The notes: generated from the sequence alone by a model not told the origin. Shown: positions 15,828 through 25,136, counted from the stretch's first letter. The stretch is 64,000 nt of DNA from Streptomyces cavernae (GCF_004023625.1 NZ_ML137715.1:1-64000); one strand, 5' to 3'. Translations and numbers: made by a program.

Positions 15828-16687
15828 CGGCCGGCCCCCGCGGCGGGCCGGCCGTGGTGCCCGCCCGTATGCCCATCGGCCGGTACGGACCAGGCGGCGC
15901 CGTACTGCTGGTAGAGGTCCGCGGTCACCTTGCGCGCGCTGCGGATGAGCAGCGACTTGTCCAGCCGCCCGCGTCGACGGCCCGCCAACTGCTCGGCGCC
16001 GATTGGGTCTTCGGCGAGGGTGCCGACTACCCGGGCGCCGGTCTGCCCGGCCACCAGCATGTCGCCCACCTGGTGGACGAGCTTGGGCGCGTCGCCCGGG
16101 TCGGCGATGAGGATGACGCCGATGAGCGGGGTGGCCAGGGACGCGGCGCCGCGCGGGCCCCCGTGCAGCTTGGCGGAGAGGGCGGCGGCGCGGTCCCGCA
16201 CGCGGGCGATGGACTCGGGCTCGGTGCGAGAGACCAGGAGTACGAGGGCGGCCTGCGAGAACATCTCAACGGCCGGGCTGTCACCACTGATCCGTCCGCA
16301 GTCGGCGATGACGTCGGCGGGCTGGTGCGGGGAATCGGCGAGTTGGGCGAAGGCACGGCCGAGGGTGGGCCACAGGCCGGCGAGCCCGGCGGCCTGCTCG
16401 GCGATGCCGAGCCCGACCAGTACGTCCAGTCCACCGCTCAACGGCTGGACGTGATCCCAGAGTTGGTCCGGCACCAGGCCTCGGCGGGCGGTCGCGGCTA
16501 TGGAGAGCATGCCGGTGTTGGGGTTGAGCGGTCCGCCATGCGCGGCGGCGCTGCGGTAGACGAGGTCGCCGCCGGCCGGGTCGGTCTCGGCGAGCAGTAC
16601 GCGCCGCGGCCAGACCGCGGCGAGCGCGACGGCGGCGGTGGTGACGCCGGGGGAGCCTTTGTCGGCGGCGAGGGCGATGAGAGCCAT
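15824..16687 (-). CDS. tadZ: TadZ/CpaE-like MinD-family protein
   Basis: 287 residues from ATG 16687. It begins MALIALAADKGSPGVTTAAV: a deviant Walker A (KGSPGVTT) that lacks the lysine normally found before the Thr residues, then AETDPAGGDLVYR in the place of the Walker A' Asp. These are the marks of the TadZ/CpaE branch, which places the Tad machine at a cell site and need not hydrolyse ATP efficiently. It lies between the cpaB-like gene (17-bp gap) and tadA (4-bp overlap). A longer in-frame reading to 17149 overlaps cpaB and is rejected. Confidence 0.8.
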   Translation of the reverse strand: MALIALAADKGSPGVTTAAVALAAVWPRRVLLAETDPAGGDLVYRSAAAHGGPLNPNTGMLSIAATARRGLVPDQLWDHVQPLSGGLDVLVGLGIAEQAAGLAGLWPTLGRAFAQLADSPHQPADVIADCGRISGDSPAVEMFSQAALVLLVSRTEPESIARVRDRAAALSAKLHGGPRGAASLATPLIGVILIADPGDAPKLVHQVGDMLVAGQTGARVVGTLAEDPIGAEQLAGRRRGRLDKSLLIRSARKVTADLYQQYGAAWSVPADGHTGGHHGRPAAGAGR

Positions 16688-16704
16688 GTCTGGTGTGCTC
16701 GCCC

Positions 16705-17442
16705 TTAGTTGCCGGGGACGAGAACGATGGCGACCTCGCCCGCGGCGGCGGCCTGCGCGAGAGCCGCGGCGTCGTCCTGGTCGACGAGGAGCGTCAGCGA
16801 GAGGTTGCCGCTGCTCACGGTGGCGTCGCTGTCCTCCTGCACCGTGTTGATCCTGGCGTCGTCCACGATGAGGGAGTTGTCGGTACCGGTCGAGGAGCCC
16901 GAGGAACTGCTGCCGCCGGTCCCGGAGTTGGAGGCGGAGGAACCGGATGACCTGCCGACGCGGTAGGCGGCGACGGTGTCGCCGGACTTGATGTCCGCCG
17001 GGTACTGGCCCTCCTCGAGGGCGAGTCCCACGGAGGCCTTGCCGGCCGGAAGGCTGACGGTCTTGGCGAACATCTGCCCGACGGCGACAGTGCCGCGGGG
17101 GATGGTGGTCACGGCCCGGTAGGCCTTGATGGCCTCGAGCTGGGTCCACGGGACGTAGTCGATGCTGTCGTCGGCGGCGACCATCACCGAGGTGACGTTG
17201 TCGTCGGTGATGGACTCCCCGATCGGGATCTCCTTGGTCACCTTCACGGCCTCGATCCGGTTCCCGACGCGCAGCACCAGCATGGTGGCGCCCAGCGCGC
17301 CCACGAGTATGAGGAGCACCGCGAGCGCGGCGAGCGCCGGTTTGCGCTCGCGAGGCGGCGCGGGAAGCCGCTCACCGATCACCGGCTGAGCCGGTGCAGC
17401 GGAGCGCGTGTTGCCCGCCCCCGTACGCTCTTGGATCTTCAC
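16705..17442 (-). CDS. cpaB: CpaB/RcpC-like SAF-domain protein
   Basis: 245 residues from GTG 17442 with GGGGAGCGG upstream. One membrane helix (about 36-56) then a SAF domain (VTKEIPIGESITDDNVTSVM to PRGTVAVGQMFAKTVSLPAG), then a Ser/Gly-rich linker and a second domain ending EVAIVLVPGN. It is the first gene of the Tad operon. In Gram-negative bacteria CpaB helps the secretin; there is no secretin here, so in this organism it is more likely a wall-side guide for the pilus. Confidence 0.8.
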   Translation of the reverse strand: MKIQERTGAGNTRSAAPAQPVIGERLPAPPRERKPALAALAVLLILVGALGATMLVLRVGNRIEAVKVTKEIPIGESITDDNVTSVMVAADDSIDYVPWTQLEAIKAYRAVTTIPRGTVAVGQMFAKTVSLPAGKASVGLALEEGQYPADIKSGDTVAAYRVGRSSGSSASNSGTGGSSSSGSSTGTDNSLIVDDARINTVQEDSDATVSSGNLSLTLLVDQDDAAALAQAAAAGEVAIVLVPGN

Positions 17443-18435
17443 GCAACCGCTCCCCGTACACCCAAGAAAAAGTGTTCAACTCGTCTGCCATTTGGGACAC
17501 TCCGCTCGTGCACGCCCTTGCGGGGCGTACCGCCTGAGCTGGACGTACTGCCCGATCTGGCCCAATAGCCAGCGCTGGAGCGGGTGTCAAGCCATCGCAC
17601 CGTATCAGCCGCACATAAGCCCCTCAAGGCACGTTGTGGATCGCGGACCCCACCGGACTCGACCTTATTCACATGCAACTGCCGCCATTCGGTTCCCCGT
17701 TGCCGGCCGGTAATGCGGGCCGTCGGCCGCTGTGCAGGAGCGAATCCGCGGCGCTCTCCGATCCGTGCCGGAGCTGGGCTTTCACGCCGTCAGAGGGGTT
17801 CGTCACGGGGTGGTCATGAGGCCTGCACGAATCACTCACGAGCCGTTCGGTGGGCTCGCGCGGCTGAGCACTGAACGGGGCCCCGACTGCCCGCCACGGC
17901 TGTGGCATCCGGACCGGACCCGGCGGCCCGCCACGGCCGGCGCCGCCGCGAAGACCGGGGCGGCGCCTTCGGAGCGACCGCACCCGGCACACCTTCTCCG
18001 CCCGAGAACGGATCACCTCCGCGAGTGAACCGCCGGCAGATGCCGACCATGCTCCGGCCGAGCGACCTGGCTTCCACGCCGCACCATGGTCAGCCGGCCT
18101 TTCAGAACACGCCGCCCTGGCGGCTACTCCGCGAAGCGGCTGAACGCGTCACCGGGGACGGGGATGTCCTCGGGACCGACTCCTCCAGCCCTTCGGGTTG
18201 CCGAATCGATAACTCCAGCGAAGAGCAGGGTCCGGCCCTCAGCCCGGGCAACTCGTCACAGCACCCCACTCGTACGTGTGCGCCCGGACACGATCAGGAC
18301 ACAGGGACGAGCCGATTTACCTGGCTAAATACCTGAATGCCCCGCCATCAGGGGCAAGTTGAGCCTGGCGAAACCGCGAACCCCATGGATACCGTCGTTG
18401 CACTTGATGGCATCTTTGTCTCACGGGGAGTCACA
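17443..18435. other. 993-bp intergenic region, no gene recognised
   Basis: This stretch lies between the divergent Tad operon and cassette B. The short open frames on both strands show no family match, no ribosome site and uneven codon bias. It must contain the Tad promoter (minus) and the promoter of the lipoprotein gene (plus). A small hairpin TGCCCC/GGGGCA with a 7-base loop lies at 18338-18356. The region is slightly less GC-rich near 18.3 kb. Confidence 0.6.
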
Positions 18436-19092
18436 GTGAAGCGCCGCTCTTTGCCCGTTGCTGCCGCGTTCGCCGCGACCGCAGCTCTCCTGCTGACGGC
18501 GTGCGGCGGCGGGGGTGACAAGACCGAGGACAACGACAAGATCGCGGGGGCGGACCAGGGCGCAGGCAAGACTTCGGCCTCACCGAGCGCCGGCACCGCG
18601 GGTGACGCGGAGCGGCCGAAGATCACGTTCCCCCGCGACGTCGAGAACGTTTTCGAAGGCTGGAAGACGGGGAATGCCGCGAAGGACGCGGTGCTGGCGG
18701 ACGCCCAAGGCAGCGTGAATGCCGTCGACGACGCGATCCTGCGCGGAGACAAGAACTCGTCGACGGTTCAGTTCTACCGGCAGGGTGACGCACTCATCAG
18801 TGCGGCCAAGTGGATCCAGGCATGGCTGGACGAAGACCTCACCTGGACCGGCAGCACACGGTACTTCGACGCGAACGTGAAGGTGTTCGACAAGAACACT
18901 GCAGCCGTCAGTTTCTGTGCCGACGAAAGCAAGGCGTACAACAAGGACCGGAAGACGGGCAAGGTCGACAAATCCCCTTCCGGAGAGAGTTCTTATGTCA
19001 CCTACAGCACGCGCCTTGAGAAGAGCGATGAGGGTGTTTGGCAGACAACCAGCGTCCTGTCCAAGAGGGGGGACAAGACATGCGCGTCGTGA
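18436..19092 (+). CDS. lipoprotein of cassette B
   Basis: 218 residues from GTG 18436 (GGGGAG 6-11 bp upstream). Signal peptide with lipobox LLLTACGG (Cys near residue 24), then a Ser/Ala/Gly linker, then RPKITFPRDVENVFEGWKTG, KDAVLADAQGSVNAVDDAIL and WIQAWLDEDLTWTGSTRYF. The family is not one I can name, but a chimaeric paralogue (24175) and a broken one (6440) occur in the window, one beside each effector cassette. Anchored on the outer membrane face, it may assist export or be part of the envelope section of the machine. Its 3' end overlaps the next gene by 13 bp. Confidence 0.7.
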   Translation: MKRRSLPVAAAFAATAALLLTACGGGGDKTEDNDKIAGADQGAGKTSASPSAGTAGDAERPKITFPRDVENVFEGWKTGNAAKDAVLADAQGSVNAVDDAILRGDKNSSTVQFYRQGDALISAAKWIQAWLDEDLTWTGSTRYFDANVKVFDKNTAAVSFCADESKAYNKDRKTGKVDKSPSGESSYVTYSTRLEKSDEGVWQTTSVLSKRGDKTCAS

Positions 19093-20114
19093 CTGCGCGG
19101 CTCGCCGCCACCGTCGCCCTCGTCGGCGCCTTCGCTCTGACTTCCGGGACTGCCGTGGCCAAAGGCCCCGGGAAGTCCGAGAGCGAACTATCGACAAGCA
19201 GTACGCGACAGGGCCAGACCCTTGAATCCCGCATCTCTTTCAGCGGCTCCATCACGGGCTCCGGCGGCGGTTCCTCCGACGGCATGACGCCCGTGGGTAA
19301 CTGGACGCCACCGGCCTGCTGGTACGAACCCCGCACCGCGGACGAGTTCGCCCAGTCCGTCGAGAAGACATACGACGAAACGGTCAACTACCCCGGTCAG
19401 CACAGCTACGCCAAGGCAGCCGTCGGTCAGTACCGCCAGAAGTACAAGGACGGCGAGTTCGAGAATTACAACAAGGACATCGCCGACGAGGGCAACTGGT
19501 GGGTCGCGGTCCAAGATCCCGACCGCTGGATGGAACCCGAGGCACAAGCCTGTGACAGGGAACCATTCTGGGTCGAGAACGGTGATGCCCCCGACGTGGG
19601 GAACGCCGTCACACCCGAGGTTCTCGCGGAACTCGCCTACAGCCGCACCAAAGTCCCGGCCACCGAGGTCACCCTCGCTCCCGAGAACGTCACCAAGGTG
19701 AACCTCCCCACCTGGGCCTGGCTGGACAAGGCGACGTTCAAAGAGGTCTCCGTAACGGCCGAGTTGAACGTCGGCGGTCTCAACATCCAGGCCACCACCA
19801 CGGCCAAGCCGGTCTCCCTCAGGCTCGAGCCGGGAACGGCCGACGCCGAGACCTACCCCGCCTCCGGCGAGTGCGCGATCAACGACGACGGCTCGATCGG
19901 CGAACCCTACGCGCAAGGCAAGGCCGACCAGACCCCTCCGTGCGGCCTCAAGTACCTCCGTTCCTCCGGAGACGAGATGTTCAAACTCCAAGCGACCGTC
20001 ACCTGGGAAATCACCTGGGCCGGAACCGGCGGAGCCGGTGGCAACCTGCCCGACGGCGAGTTCGGCAACGACCAACCGGTCACAGTCCAGGAAATCCAGT
20101 CCGTCAACCGCTGA
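19080..20114 (+). CDS. secreted protein of cassette B, unknown function
   Basis: 344 residues from ATG 19080. A clear Sec signal peptide (RLAATVALVGAFALTSGTAVAKG), then a Ser/Gly-rich region and a Trp-rich domain with several Cys residues (PACWYEPRTADEF, EAQACDREPFWVENG, GECAINDDGS, QTPPCGLKYL), suggesting disulfides. Beta-rich end TVTWEITWAGTGGAGGN. I recognise no family. The 13-bp overlap with the lipoprotein gene implies coupled translation, and the two probably act together outside the membrane. Confidence 0.65.
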   Translation: MRVVTARLAATVALVGAFALTSGTAVAKGPGKSESELSTSSTRQGQTLESRISFSGSITGSGGGSSDGMTPVGNWTPPACWYEPRTADEFAQSVEKTYDETVNYPGQHSYAKAAVGQYRQKYKDGEFENYNKDIADEGNWWVAVQDPDRWMEPEAQACDREPFWVENGDAPDVGNAVTPEVLAELAYSRTKVPATEVTLAPENVTKVNLPTWAWLDKATFKEVSVTAELNVGGLNIQATTTAKPVSLRLEPGTADAETYPASGECAINDDGSIGEPYAQGKADQTPPCGLKYLRSSGDEMFKLQATVTWEITWAGTGGAGGNLPDGEFGNDQPVTVQEIQSVNR

Positions 20115-20208
20115 GCACCAGCACCGCACACGCACACCCCAGCCCCAGCCCCAGCCCGCCAAGGAAGACCACAACCAGCAACCGACAACGAGGGACCCAC
20201 AGGCCACC

Positions 20209-20520
20209 ATGAGCGACCTGCGCCTCGAGGACACCGTCTTCGAGGATTTGAAGAAAACCTTCGGCACGATCAGCGACAGCATGGACGCCGCACGCCGCAC
20301 CCTCCGCGCCACGGACGCCTCCGCCGTCGGCGAAAGCCAACTCATCGAGGACCTACGCGACTTCGCAGACGACTGGGGTTACGGCATCAAGCAACTCGGC
20401 AAGCACACGCACGGCGCGGTGAAGATGATCAACAAGATCGGTGACGAGTTCGGCAAACTCGACCTAGACCTCGCAGAATCCCTCAAGTCGCCCAAGAAGT
20501 CCGACAAGAAGGGCAACTGA
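20209..20520 (+). CDS. WXG100-like partner protein, cassette B
   Basis: 103 residues from ATG 20209. Predicted helix-turn-helix hairpin: a helix (TVFEDLKKTFGTISDSMDAA), turn with LRDFADDWGYGIKQL, and a second helix (GAVKMINKIGDEFGKLDLDL), ending with a Lys/Ser-rich tail. The W-G-Y-G turn corresponds to the WXG motif. It is followed after 2 bp by the effector gene, so the pair is likely co-translated and exported as a heterodimer. Length and placement match small WXG-type partners of large type VII substrates. Confidence 0.75.
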   Translation: MSDLRLEDTVFEDLKKTFGTISDSMDAARRTLRATDASAVGESQLIEDLRDFADDWGYGIKQLGKHTHGAVKMINKIGDEFGKLDLDLAESLKSPKKSDKKGN

Positions 20521-20522
20521 CC

Positions 20523-21824
20523 GTGGCCGGCAAGCGCCCCGCCTTCCCGAACATCGGTTGGGACCCGACGCCCGGCAGCGTGGAGGACACCCGGGACCTG
20601 GCCAGGAAGCTGGGCGGACTGGCCGGCGAACTAGGCACAGCCCTGGGCGAGTTGGAGCGAATCGAAGCGGGAGCCTGGAAGGGTGAGACCGCCCGCGCCT
20701 TCACCGAGTACATAGCCAAGGACGTCGCCCCCCTCATCCGCAAGGGCCACGAATCCTTCGGCAAGGCCTCCCGTGCCCTGCACCGGTGGGCGGGCGAGCT
20801 CCAGGACTTCCAGGACGAGGCCGACCGCCTGGAGAAGTCAGCCGGGGAGAAACTCGAAGCCAAACAGGACGCCCGGCAAAAGGCCGACCAGAAAGGCGAC
20901 GGCAAAGGCAGCGAGGAACTGGGCGAGGCCTCGGGCGCCGTGGACGATGTCATTCGTCAGGTGCACGACCTGGAGGAACGGTACAAGCGAGCCGCCGGGA
21001 ACATCAGCAAGGAACTCGACAAGGCCGCGGACATAGCGCCGGACGAGCCCGGTTTCTGGGACAAGCTCACCAAGGGAGTGGCGGAGGCCTGGGACGCCAC
21101 CACCAAGTGGATCAAGGACCACGCCGACCTCATCAGACTCATCGGCGATCTGCTGAGCGACCTCACCGCGGTCCTCGGCCTCCTGGCCATCATCACGCTC
21201 CCCTTCCCACCCCTCGCGGCGATCTTCGGCACAGCAGCCCTCATCACCAGCGGCCTGGCACTGGCGGCACACGGCTTGGCGAAGGCAGCGGGGGCTGATG
21301 TGAGCTGGATGCAGATCGGGCTGGACGCGGTGGGGTTGATGCCGGGGGTCGGTGCCCTCAGCAAGGGCATCAAGGTCGCGGGAAAGACCCCGGCGCTGGC
21401 CAGGGCAGCCGGGCTCGGCAAGGCCGCAGAGCTTGGCAAGGGCTTCCAAGCGACGAATATCGGTAGCGCGCGGATGCTGCTGTCCACCGGCGAACAAGCG
21501 TCGTTTGTCAAGGGCGGACTCAAACTGCTACCCGGAAGGGTGGTGCTGGGTGGCACAGCCGACAACGTCTACGAGGTCGCCCACAGCACGAGCGGCGCCT
21601 TATCCCGCATGGGAGGGATCGCGAACCAGGGCTACCACGCGGGCCAGTGGCTCGGTTCGAAGGGCGCCAACCTCATTCCGGGAGTGAACATCAACCCCAT
21701 GGGATTCGGTATCGCCACGGACTCCGTGCTCAAGATTTTCCCCAAAGTTCCGAGTATTCACGAGCACGTGGGACAAGCCCTCTCCCCGGGTGACCAGTTC
21801 GAGAAATCGGCCTCGGGCAACTGA
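20523..21824 (+). CDS. type VII-secreted effector B, C-terminal activity unknown
   Basis: 433 residues from GTG 20523. The start PNIGWDPTPGSVEDTRDLAR matches the export-domain starts of effectors A and C, and ERIEAGAWKGETARAFTEYI is a WXG100-like helix turn (A-W-K-G). Coiled-coil-like Lys/Glu region to about 190, then two hydrophobic segments (LTAVLGLLAIITLPFPPLAA and IFGTAALITSGLALAAHGLA, about 218-260). The last 170 residues are Gly/Ala-rich with no motif I recognise. It could be a membrane-acting effector, a carrier, or a structural substrate. The neighbour at 21890 is the candidate immunity or partner gene. Confidence 0.65.
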   Translation: MAGKRPAFPNIGWDPTPGSVEDTRDLARKLGGLAGELGTALGELERIEAGAWKGETARAFTEYIAKDVAPLIRKGHESFGKASRALHRWAGELQDFQDEADRLEKSAGEKLEAKQDARQKADQKGDGKGSEELGEASGAVDDVIRQVHDLEERYKRAAGNISKELDKAADIAPDEPGFWDKLTKGVAEAWDATTKWIKDHADLIRLIGDLLSDLTAVLGLLAIITLPFPPLAAIFGTAALITSGLALAAHGLAKAAGADVSWMQIGLDAVGLMPGVGALSKGIKVAGKTPALARAAGLGKAAELGKGFQATNIGSARMLLSTGEQASFVKGGLKLLPGRVVLGGTADNVYEVAHSTSGALSRMGGIANQGYHAGQWLGSKGANLIPGVNINPMGFGIATDSVLKIFPKVPSIHEHVGQALSPGDQFEKSASGN

Positions 21825-21889
21825 ACGCAGGGGGTGTACGCGGCAGAGTAGGCACACAGGACCACGAGACCCGATACACCAATGGGAAG

Positions 21890-22816
21890 ATGTATACGGT
21901 TATGGCCATCTGGCAGCCCGAACCGGGTGAGACGCTCCTCACGCGGGCGTACGTCACCTTCGCCACCGGCGCGGCCATGCGCGTCAGGGGCATGAGGTGG
22001 TTCCGCGACCCCCAGCGCAACGACATCCAGGGCGAGCTCCCGGGGTGGCCCCAGGGGCCGGTGCACACGGCTCGCTCGACCGGCGACACGGTCGCCAGGA
22101 ACACACTCAAGGGCGCGGCCATGGCAGTGGGCGTCGCCATCATGGCCGTCCTCAGCTCGGCCGGCGGCAACGTCAGCGGCAGTTCGGTCCACGGCTCGGG
22201 TTCCGATACGCCGGACGACCCCGATGACGAGGTCTACGACTTCCCGGTCATGTGGGCCGCCCCCGGCACTGTCGCCCGCACCCTGCCCTGGCAACTGGAT
22301 CCCGCACGCTCCCCCGAGAAGCACTACCGCACGCACGCGATTGTCACCGACCGCAGGCTCGTGATCGTGGGTTTCCCCTACTCCAAGAAGAACGACGATC
22401 TCATCGAGGACGAGGTCCTCTGGGAGATCCCGCGGTCCGGGATCCGCCATGTGGAAGCGAAGCCCTTCAAAGACGGAAACGACGTCAAGGTCGTCTTCAC
22501 CGACGGATCCTGGTGCAGGCTTCACGCCATCACACGGGAGAAGTTCATGCGCTACCTTCACCAGCCGCTCGACCTGATCCCGCTGGAAGCCCTCACACCT
22601 GGACAGCGGAACACCGTCGAGAACTTCGTCGCGTCATCGAACGCGCCTGACGCCGGAACCCCGGTGATCAGTCGTCGGCCCTGCGGCCACTACCGGATCG
22701 AGTTCATGCGCTCGAGCCGAGTCGATTCGTTCTTCGGTCTTTCCGAGAACTCCATGCTCATGGACGCGGAAGGTGCCGAGGTGAGTATCACCGACTACCA
22801 CCCGGACGACTTGTAG
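21890..22816 (+). CDS. hypothetical protein, PH-like C-terminal half, cassette B
   Basis: 308 residues from ATG 21890. One hydrophobic segment (LKGAAMAVGVAIMAVLSSAG, about 82-101) lies between a soluble N-terminal part and a beta-rich domain with HAIVTDRRLVIVGFPYSK, WEIPRSGIRHVEAKPF and VKVVFTDGSWCRLHAI. This alternation of strands resembles bacterial PH-like domains, but that is by eye. It follows effector B after 65 bp and precedes the accessory gene, so it occupies the immunity position. Alternatives are a membrane adaptor or an unrelated host gene. Confidence 0.5.
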   Translation: MYTVMAIWQPEPGETLLTRAYVTFATGAAMRVRGMRWFRDPQRNDIQGELPGWPQGPVHTARSTGDTVARNTLKGAAMAVGVAIMAVLSSAGGNVSGSSVHGSGSDTPDDPDDEVYDFPVMWAAPGTVARTLPWQLDPARSPEKHYRTHAIVTDRRLVIVGFPYSKKNDDLIEDEVLWEIPRSGIRHVEAKPFKDGNDVKVVFTDGSWCRLHAITREKFMRYLHQPLDLIPLEALTPGQRNTVENFVASSNAPDAGTPVISRRPCGHYRIEFMRSSRVDSFFGLSENSMLMDAEGAEVSITDYHPDDL

Positions 22817-22874
22817 CCTTCGACTTGCCTGCCCCAGGCTCCCAAGCACCACACCACCAGAAGAAGCCTCACTG

Positions 22875-23702
22875 ATGACGACATCGAGCCCCTCCCCGGG
22901 CGTGCTCCCACCCGCCCCCACCTCCGTAGAGCCCCCGCCCCTCTCGTTCAACGTCCCCGAAGGCTTCTTCGCTCTCCCCCTGGCTCCCACCCCCCAAGAA
23001 CGCACGGAGCGCGCCCACTCCTTCGTACGGGAGCTCTACTCCCGCGGTGACGAGAAAATCTGGGAACCCGCCGCCCCCTACTACGCGGCGATCGCCGAAC
23101 TCATGGCGGGCACCGGGGTGTCGTACGCGGCCATGGGCCTGTTCTCCACGGCCGGGGACGAGGACGCGAAGGGTGACGACGTCGCCGCCGACACAGGCGA
23201 GGGCGACGACGGCGTCCCCCGCCACGACCTCTCCGGCGGAGCCGCCCAGTGCGCCTTCACCGTGGCAGCCGTCCCGACGGACCAGACAGGTGCCCAGCCG
23301 ACCGGCACCCGCACCGACATCGTCGCCCAAGGCATACTCGCGGTTCTCGCTTCCGACCCGCACAACGACGCCCGCTGGCTCGACCTCCCCTGCGGACCGG
23401 CGGTGTCCTGCATCACCCTGCGCGAATACAAGCTCAACCCGGAGGTGACGGCGAGCGGCGAGGTCACCGACCTGCTGACCGGTCAGATCCAGGTCCACGT
23501 CCCCTTCCCCACGGGCCCGTTCACCGCAGTCTTCACCCTCCACACGGCCTCCATGGACTACTGGGCCGAGTTCTGCGACCTCATGGCCGCCGTCCTGCGA
23601 ACGGTGTCCTTCACCGACCCCCTGACGAACACGGGCAGCGACGCCAACACCGAGGACACCACGCCGAACGACCCCGCGTCGCCCCAGCGAACGAATCAGT
23701 AG
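22875..23702 (+). CDS. T7SS-associated accessory protein, Mog1/PsbP-like pattern, cassette B
   Basis: 275 residues from ATG 22875. A proline-rich N-terminal tail precedes FNVPEGFFALPLAPTPQERT, the family start seen in the accessories at 9548 and 25137. An Asp/Ala-rich insertion (EDAKGDDVAADTGEGDDG) follows, then CAFTVAAVPTD, and near the end FTAVFTLHTASMDYWAEFCD with an amphipathic helix closing MAAVLRTVSF. It is longer than its paralogues because of the insertion and a 30-residue acidic tail. No signal peptide. Probably cytoplasmic and tied to effector B export or control. Confidence 0.55.
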   Translation: MTTSSPSPGVLPPAPTSVEPPPLSFNVPEGFFALPLAPTPQERTERAHSFVRELYSRGDEKIWEPAAPYYAAIAELMAGTGVSYAAMGLFSTAGDEDAKGDDVAADTGEGDDGVPRHDLSGGAAQCAFTVAAVPTDQTGAQPTGTRTDIVAQGILAVLASDPHNDARWLDLPCGPAVSCITLREYKLNPEVTASGEVTDLLTGQIQVHVPFPTGPFTAVFTLHTASMDYWAEFCDLMAAVLRTVSFTDPLTNTGSDANTEDTTPNDPASPQRTNQ

Positions 23703-23768
23703 GGTGCCGCGCAAGAAAGGTTGATCTTCGGTAGACCGACACACGGCACGAGCGCAAGTCATGAACTG

Positions 23769-24161
23769 ATGCCCCCCAACCGATCACTCGCCGACTCCGC
23801 GCTCGTGGAACGCCTGGGCGGTGGAGTCGTGGCGGCGGCGCGTCTGTGCGTCATCGTCCCGGCGGTGTTCATCATCGTGTACTTCCTGCTGGCCATCGTC
23901 ACCCCCCGATCGTTCATGCCGGCGTGGGTCTGGACGGAGCGCGCGGTCGTGTCGGCCGGCATCCTCGGTGTGCTGTGGATCTTCGCGCGCCATCCGTGGC
24001 ACAGCCGCCGGCCGCAGGGCCTCACCCATGCTCTGCTCGTGTCCGTCGTGCTCGTCCTGCCCGCACTCGTGACCGGATCCTGGCCGGGTGTCATCGGAGC
24101 GTTCGTGCCCCCGCTGCTGGTCGCCGGTTCCGCAGCCGTGGAGAAGTTCCGTACTGCCTGA
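23769..24161 (+). CDS. small integral membrane protein, cassette B
   Basis: About 130 residues with four predicted membrane helices: LCVIVPAVFIIVYFLLAIVT, ERAVVSAGILGVLWIFA, ALLVSVVLVLPALVTGSW and VIGAFVPPLLVAGSAAVEKF. ATG 23769 is chosen; TTG 23721 with AAAGG immediately before it is possible. No family recognised. It ends 13 bp from the stop of the convergent lipoprotein gene of cassette C, forming the boundary between the two cassettes. Confidence 0.55.
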   Translation: MPPNRSLADSALVERLGGGVVAAARLCVIVPAVFIIVYFLLAIVTPRSFMPAWVWTERAVVSAGILGVLWIFARHPWHSRRPQGLTHALLVSVVLVLPALVTGSWPGVIGAFVPPLLVAGSAAVEKFRTA

Positions 24162-24174
24162 CGTCTCCGATGAC

Positions 24175-24891
24175 TTACAAGAACGGGCAGGCGTGGCCGA
24201 GAGCCAGGCGATGTGACGGTAGGTACCACCGCCCACGCGCCGCGCGGCTCTTCCCCTTGCCCTTCTTGCGCAGCTTCCGGAGCTGGTTCCTCTTCTCCGC
24301 AGCGCGTGCCTCTGCCCGACCTACCAGCACGCGGTGCGTGAGCGACCCCAGCGAGGCCGCGGTGATGGCGTAGGCCAGGAGAGCACTGCCGGACCCAGGG
24401 ATGTACGCGCAACTGGGCGAGTGGCAGTTCCTATTCGGCAGAAAGCCCCAGATGTAGGCGACCGGTGCCAGCACCACGATCCAGGTGAGCCCTTCCTTTT
24501 TGACCCTGGCGACCTCACCAGCCCAATAGTCGAGGGCATCCACCGCGAAGTAACGGTTCATGTTCGCGGTCCGGCCGTCGCCCTTGACGAAGGCCTCCAG
24601 GTGAGACTCGGCCGAGTACGCCACATCCCGCAAAATCGCGTCCTTCGTCGCGTCCCCCGTCGGCTTCCTCTCGACGGTCACTTCTACGTCGGAGGGCAGC
24701 TCGAACTTCGGCGCGTTCTCCTCTGCCGTGATGGAGGGGGACAGGGCCGGCGAGTCCGACTCACTCGAATCGGCCCCCGCGATCTCACCGTTGGCCGAAT
24801 TGTTGGCTGGATCACTACTGCAACCGGTGAAAGCCAGTGCGGCACCGGCGAAGAGGCAGGCTATGGCCGTCCGCTGTCGCATGGTCAGCAT
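24175..24891 (-). CDS. chimaeric lipoprotein with membrane tail, cassette C
   Basis: 238 residues from ATG 24891 (ATG 24882 is an alternative). Lipoprotein signal with lipobox AFTGCSS, then a linker and FELPSDVEVTVERKPTGDAT, KDAILRDVAYSAESHLEAFV and a stretch ending KKEGLTW. This matches the lipoprotein of cassette B residue by residue in layout up to Leu-Thr-Trp. After that Trp the sequence switches to two membrane segments (IVVLAPVAYIWGFLP and a second near SGSALLAYAITAASLGSL) and a basic tail (RNQLRKLRKKGKGKSRAARG). So the outer domain of the paralogue is replaced by a membrane tail. The upstream position next to cassette C fits the same role. Confidence 0.6.
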   Translation of the reverse strand: MLTMRQRTAIACLFAGAALAFTGCSSDPANNSANGEIAGADSSESDSPALSPSITAEENAPKFELPSDVEVTVERKPTGDATKDAILRDVAYSAESHLEAFVKGDGRTANMNRYFAVDALDYWAGEVARVKKEGLTWIVVLAPVAYIWGFLPNRNCHSPSCAYIPGSGSALLAYAITAASLGSLTHRVLVGRAEARAAEKRNQLRKLRKKGKGKSRAARGRWYLPSHRLALGHACPFL

Positions 24892-25136
24892 GAGCTTGTC
24901 CCAAGAGATTGATGATCGGCGTGCCCAGTGATGATGGCACGGTTGGTACTTCGTGGACCAAAGAGCCGGATGCGCCAGGAGGCACGCCAGGGTCCTTGTG
25001 CGCGACGGGCAACCCGCACGTAGAAACTTGCTCCCTTCGCGAAAGCCACGACCTCGTCCGCGCAATGCCGACGCAGCTCATGCCACGCACTACGACCCGC
25101 GCGTCCGGGTCTCTCCGCCGGGTGTCGGCGGCCCCG

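Noticed and set aside
17584..18336. Short frames between the Tad operon and cassette B
   Set aside because: No family resemblance, no ribosome sites, unsteady codon bias; recorded as an intergenic region.
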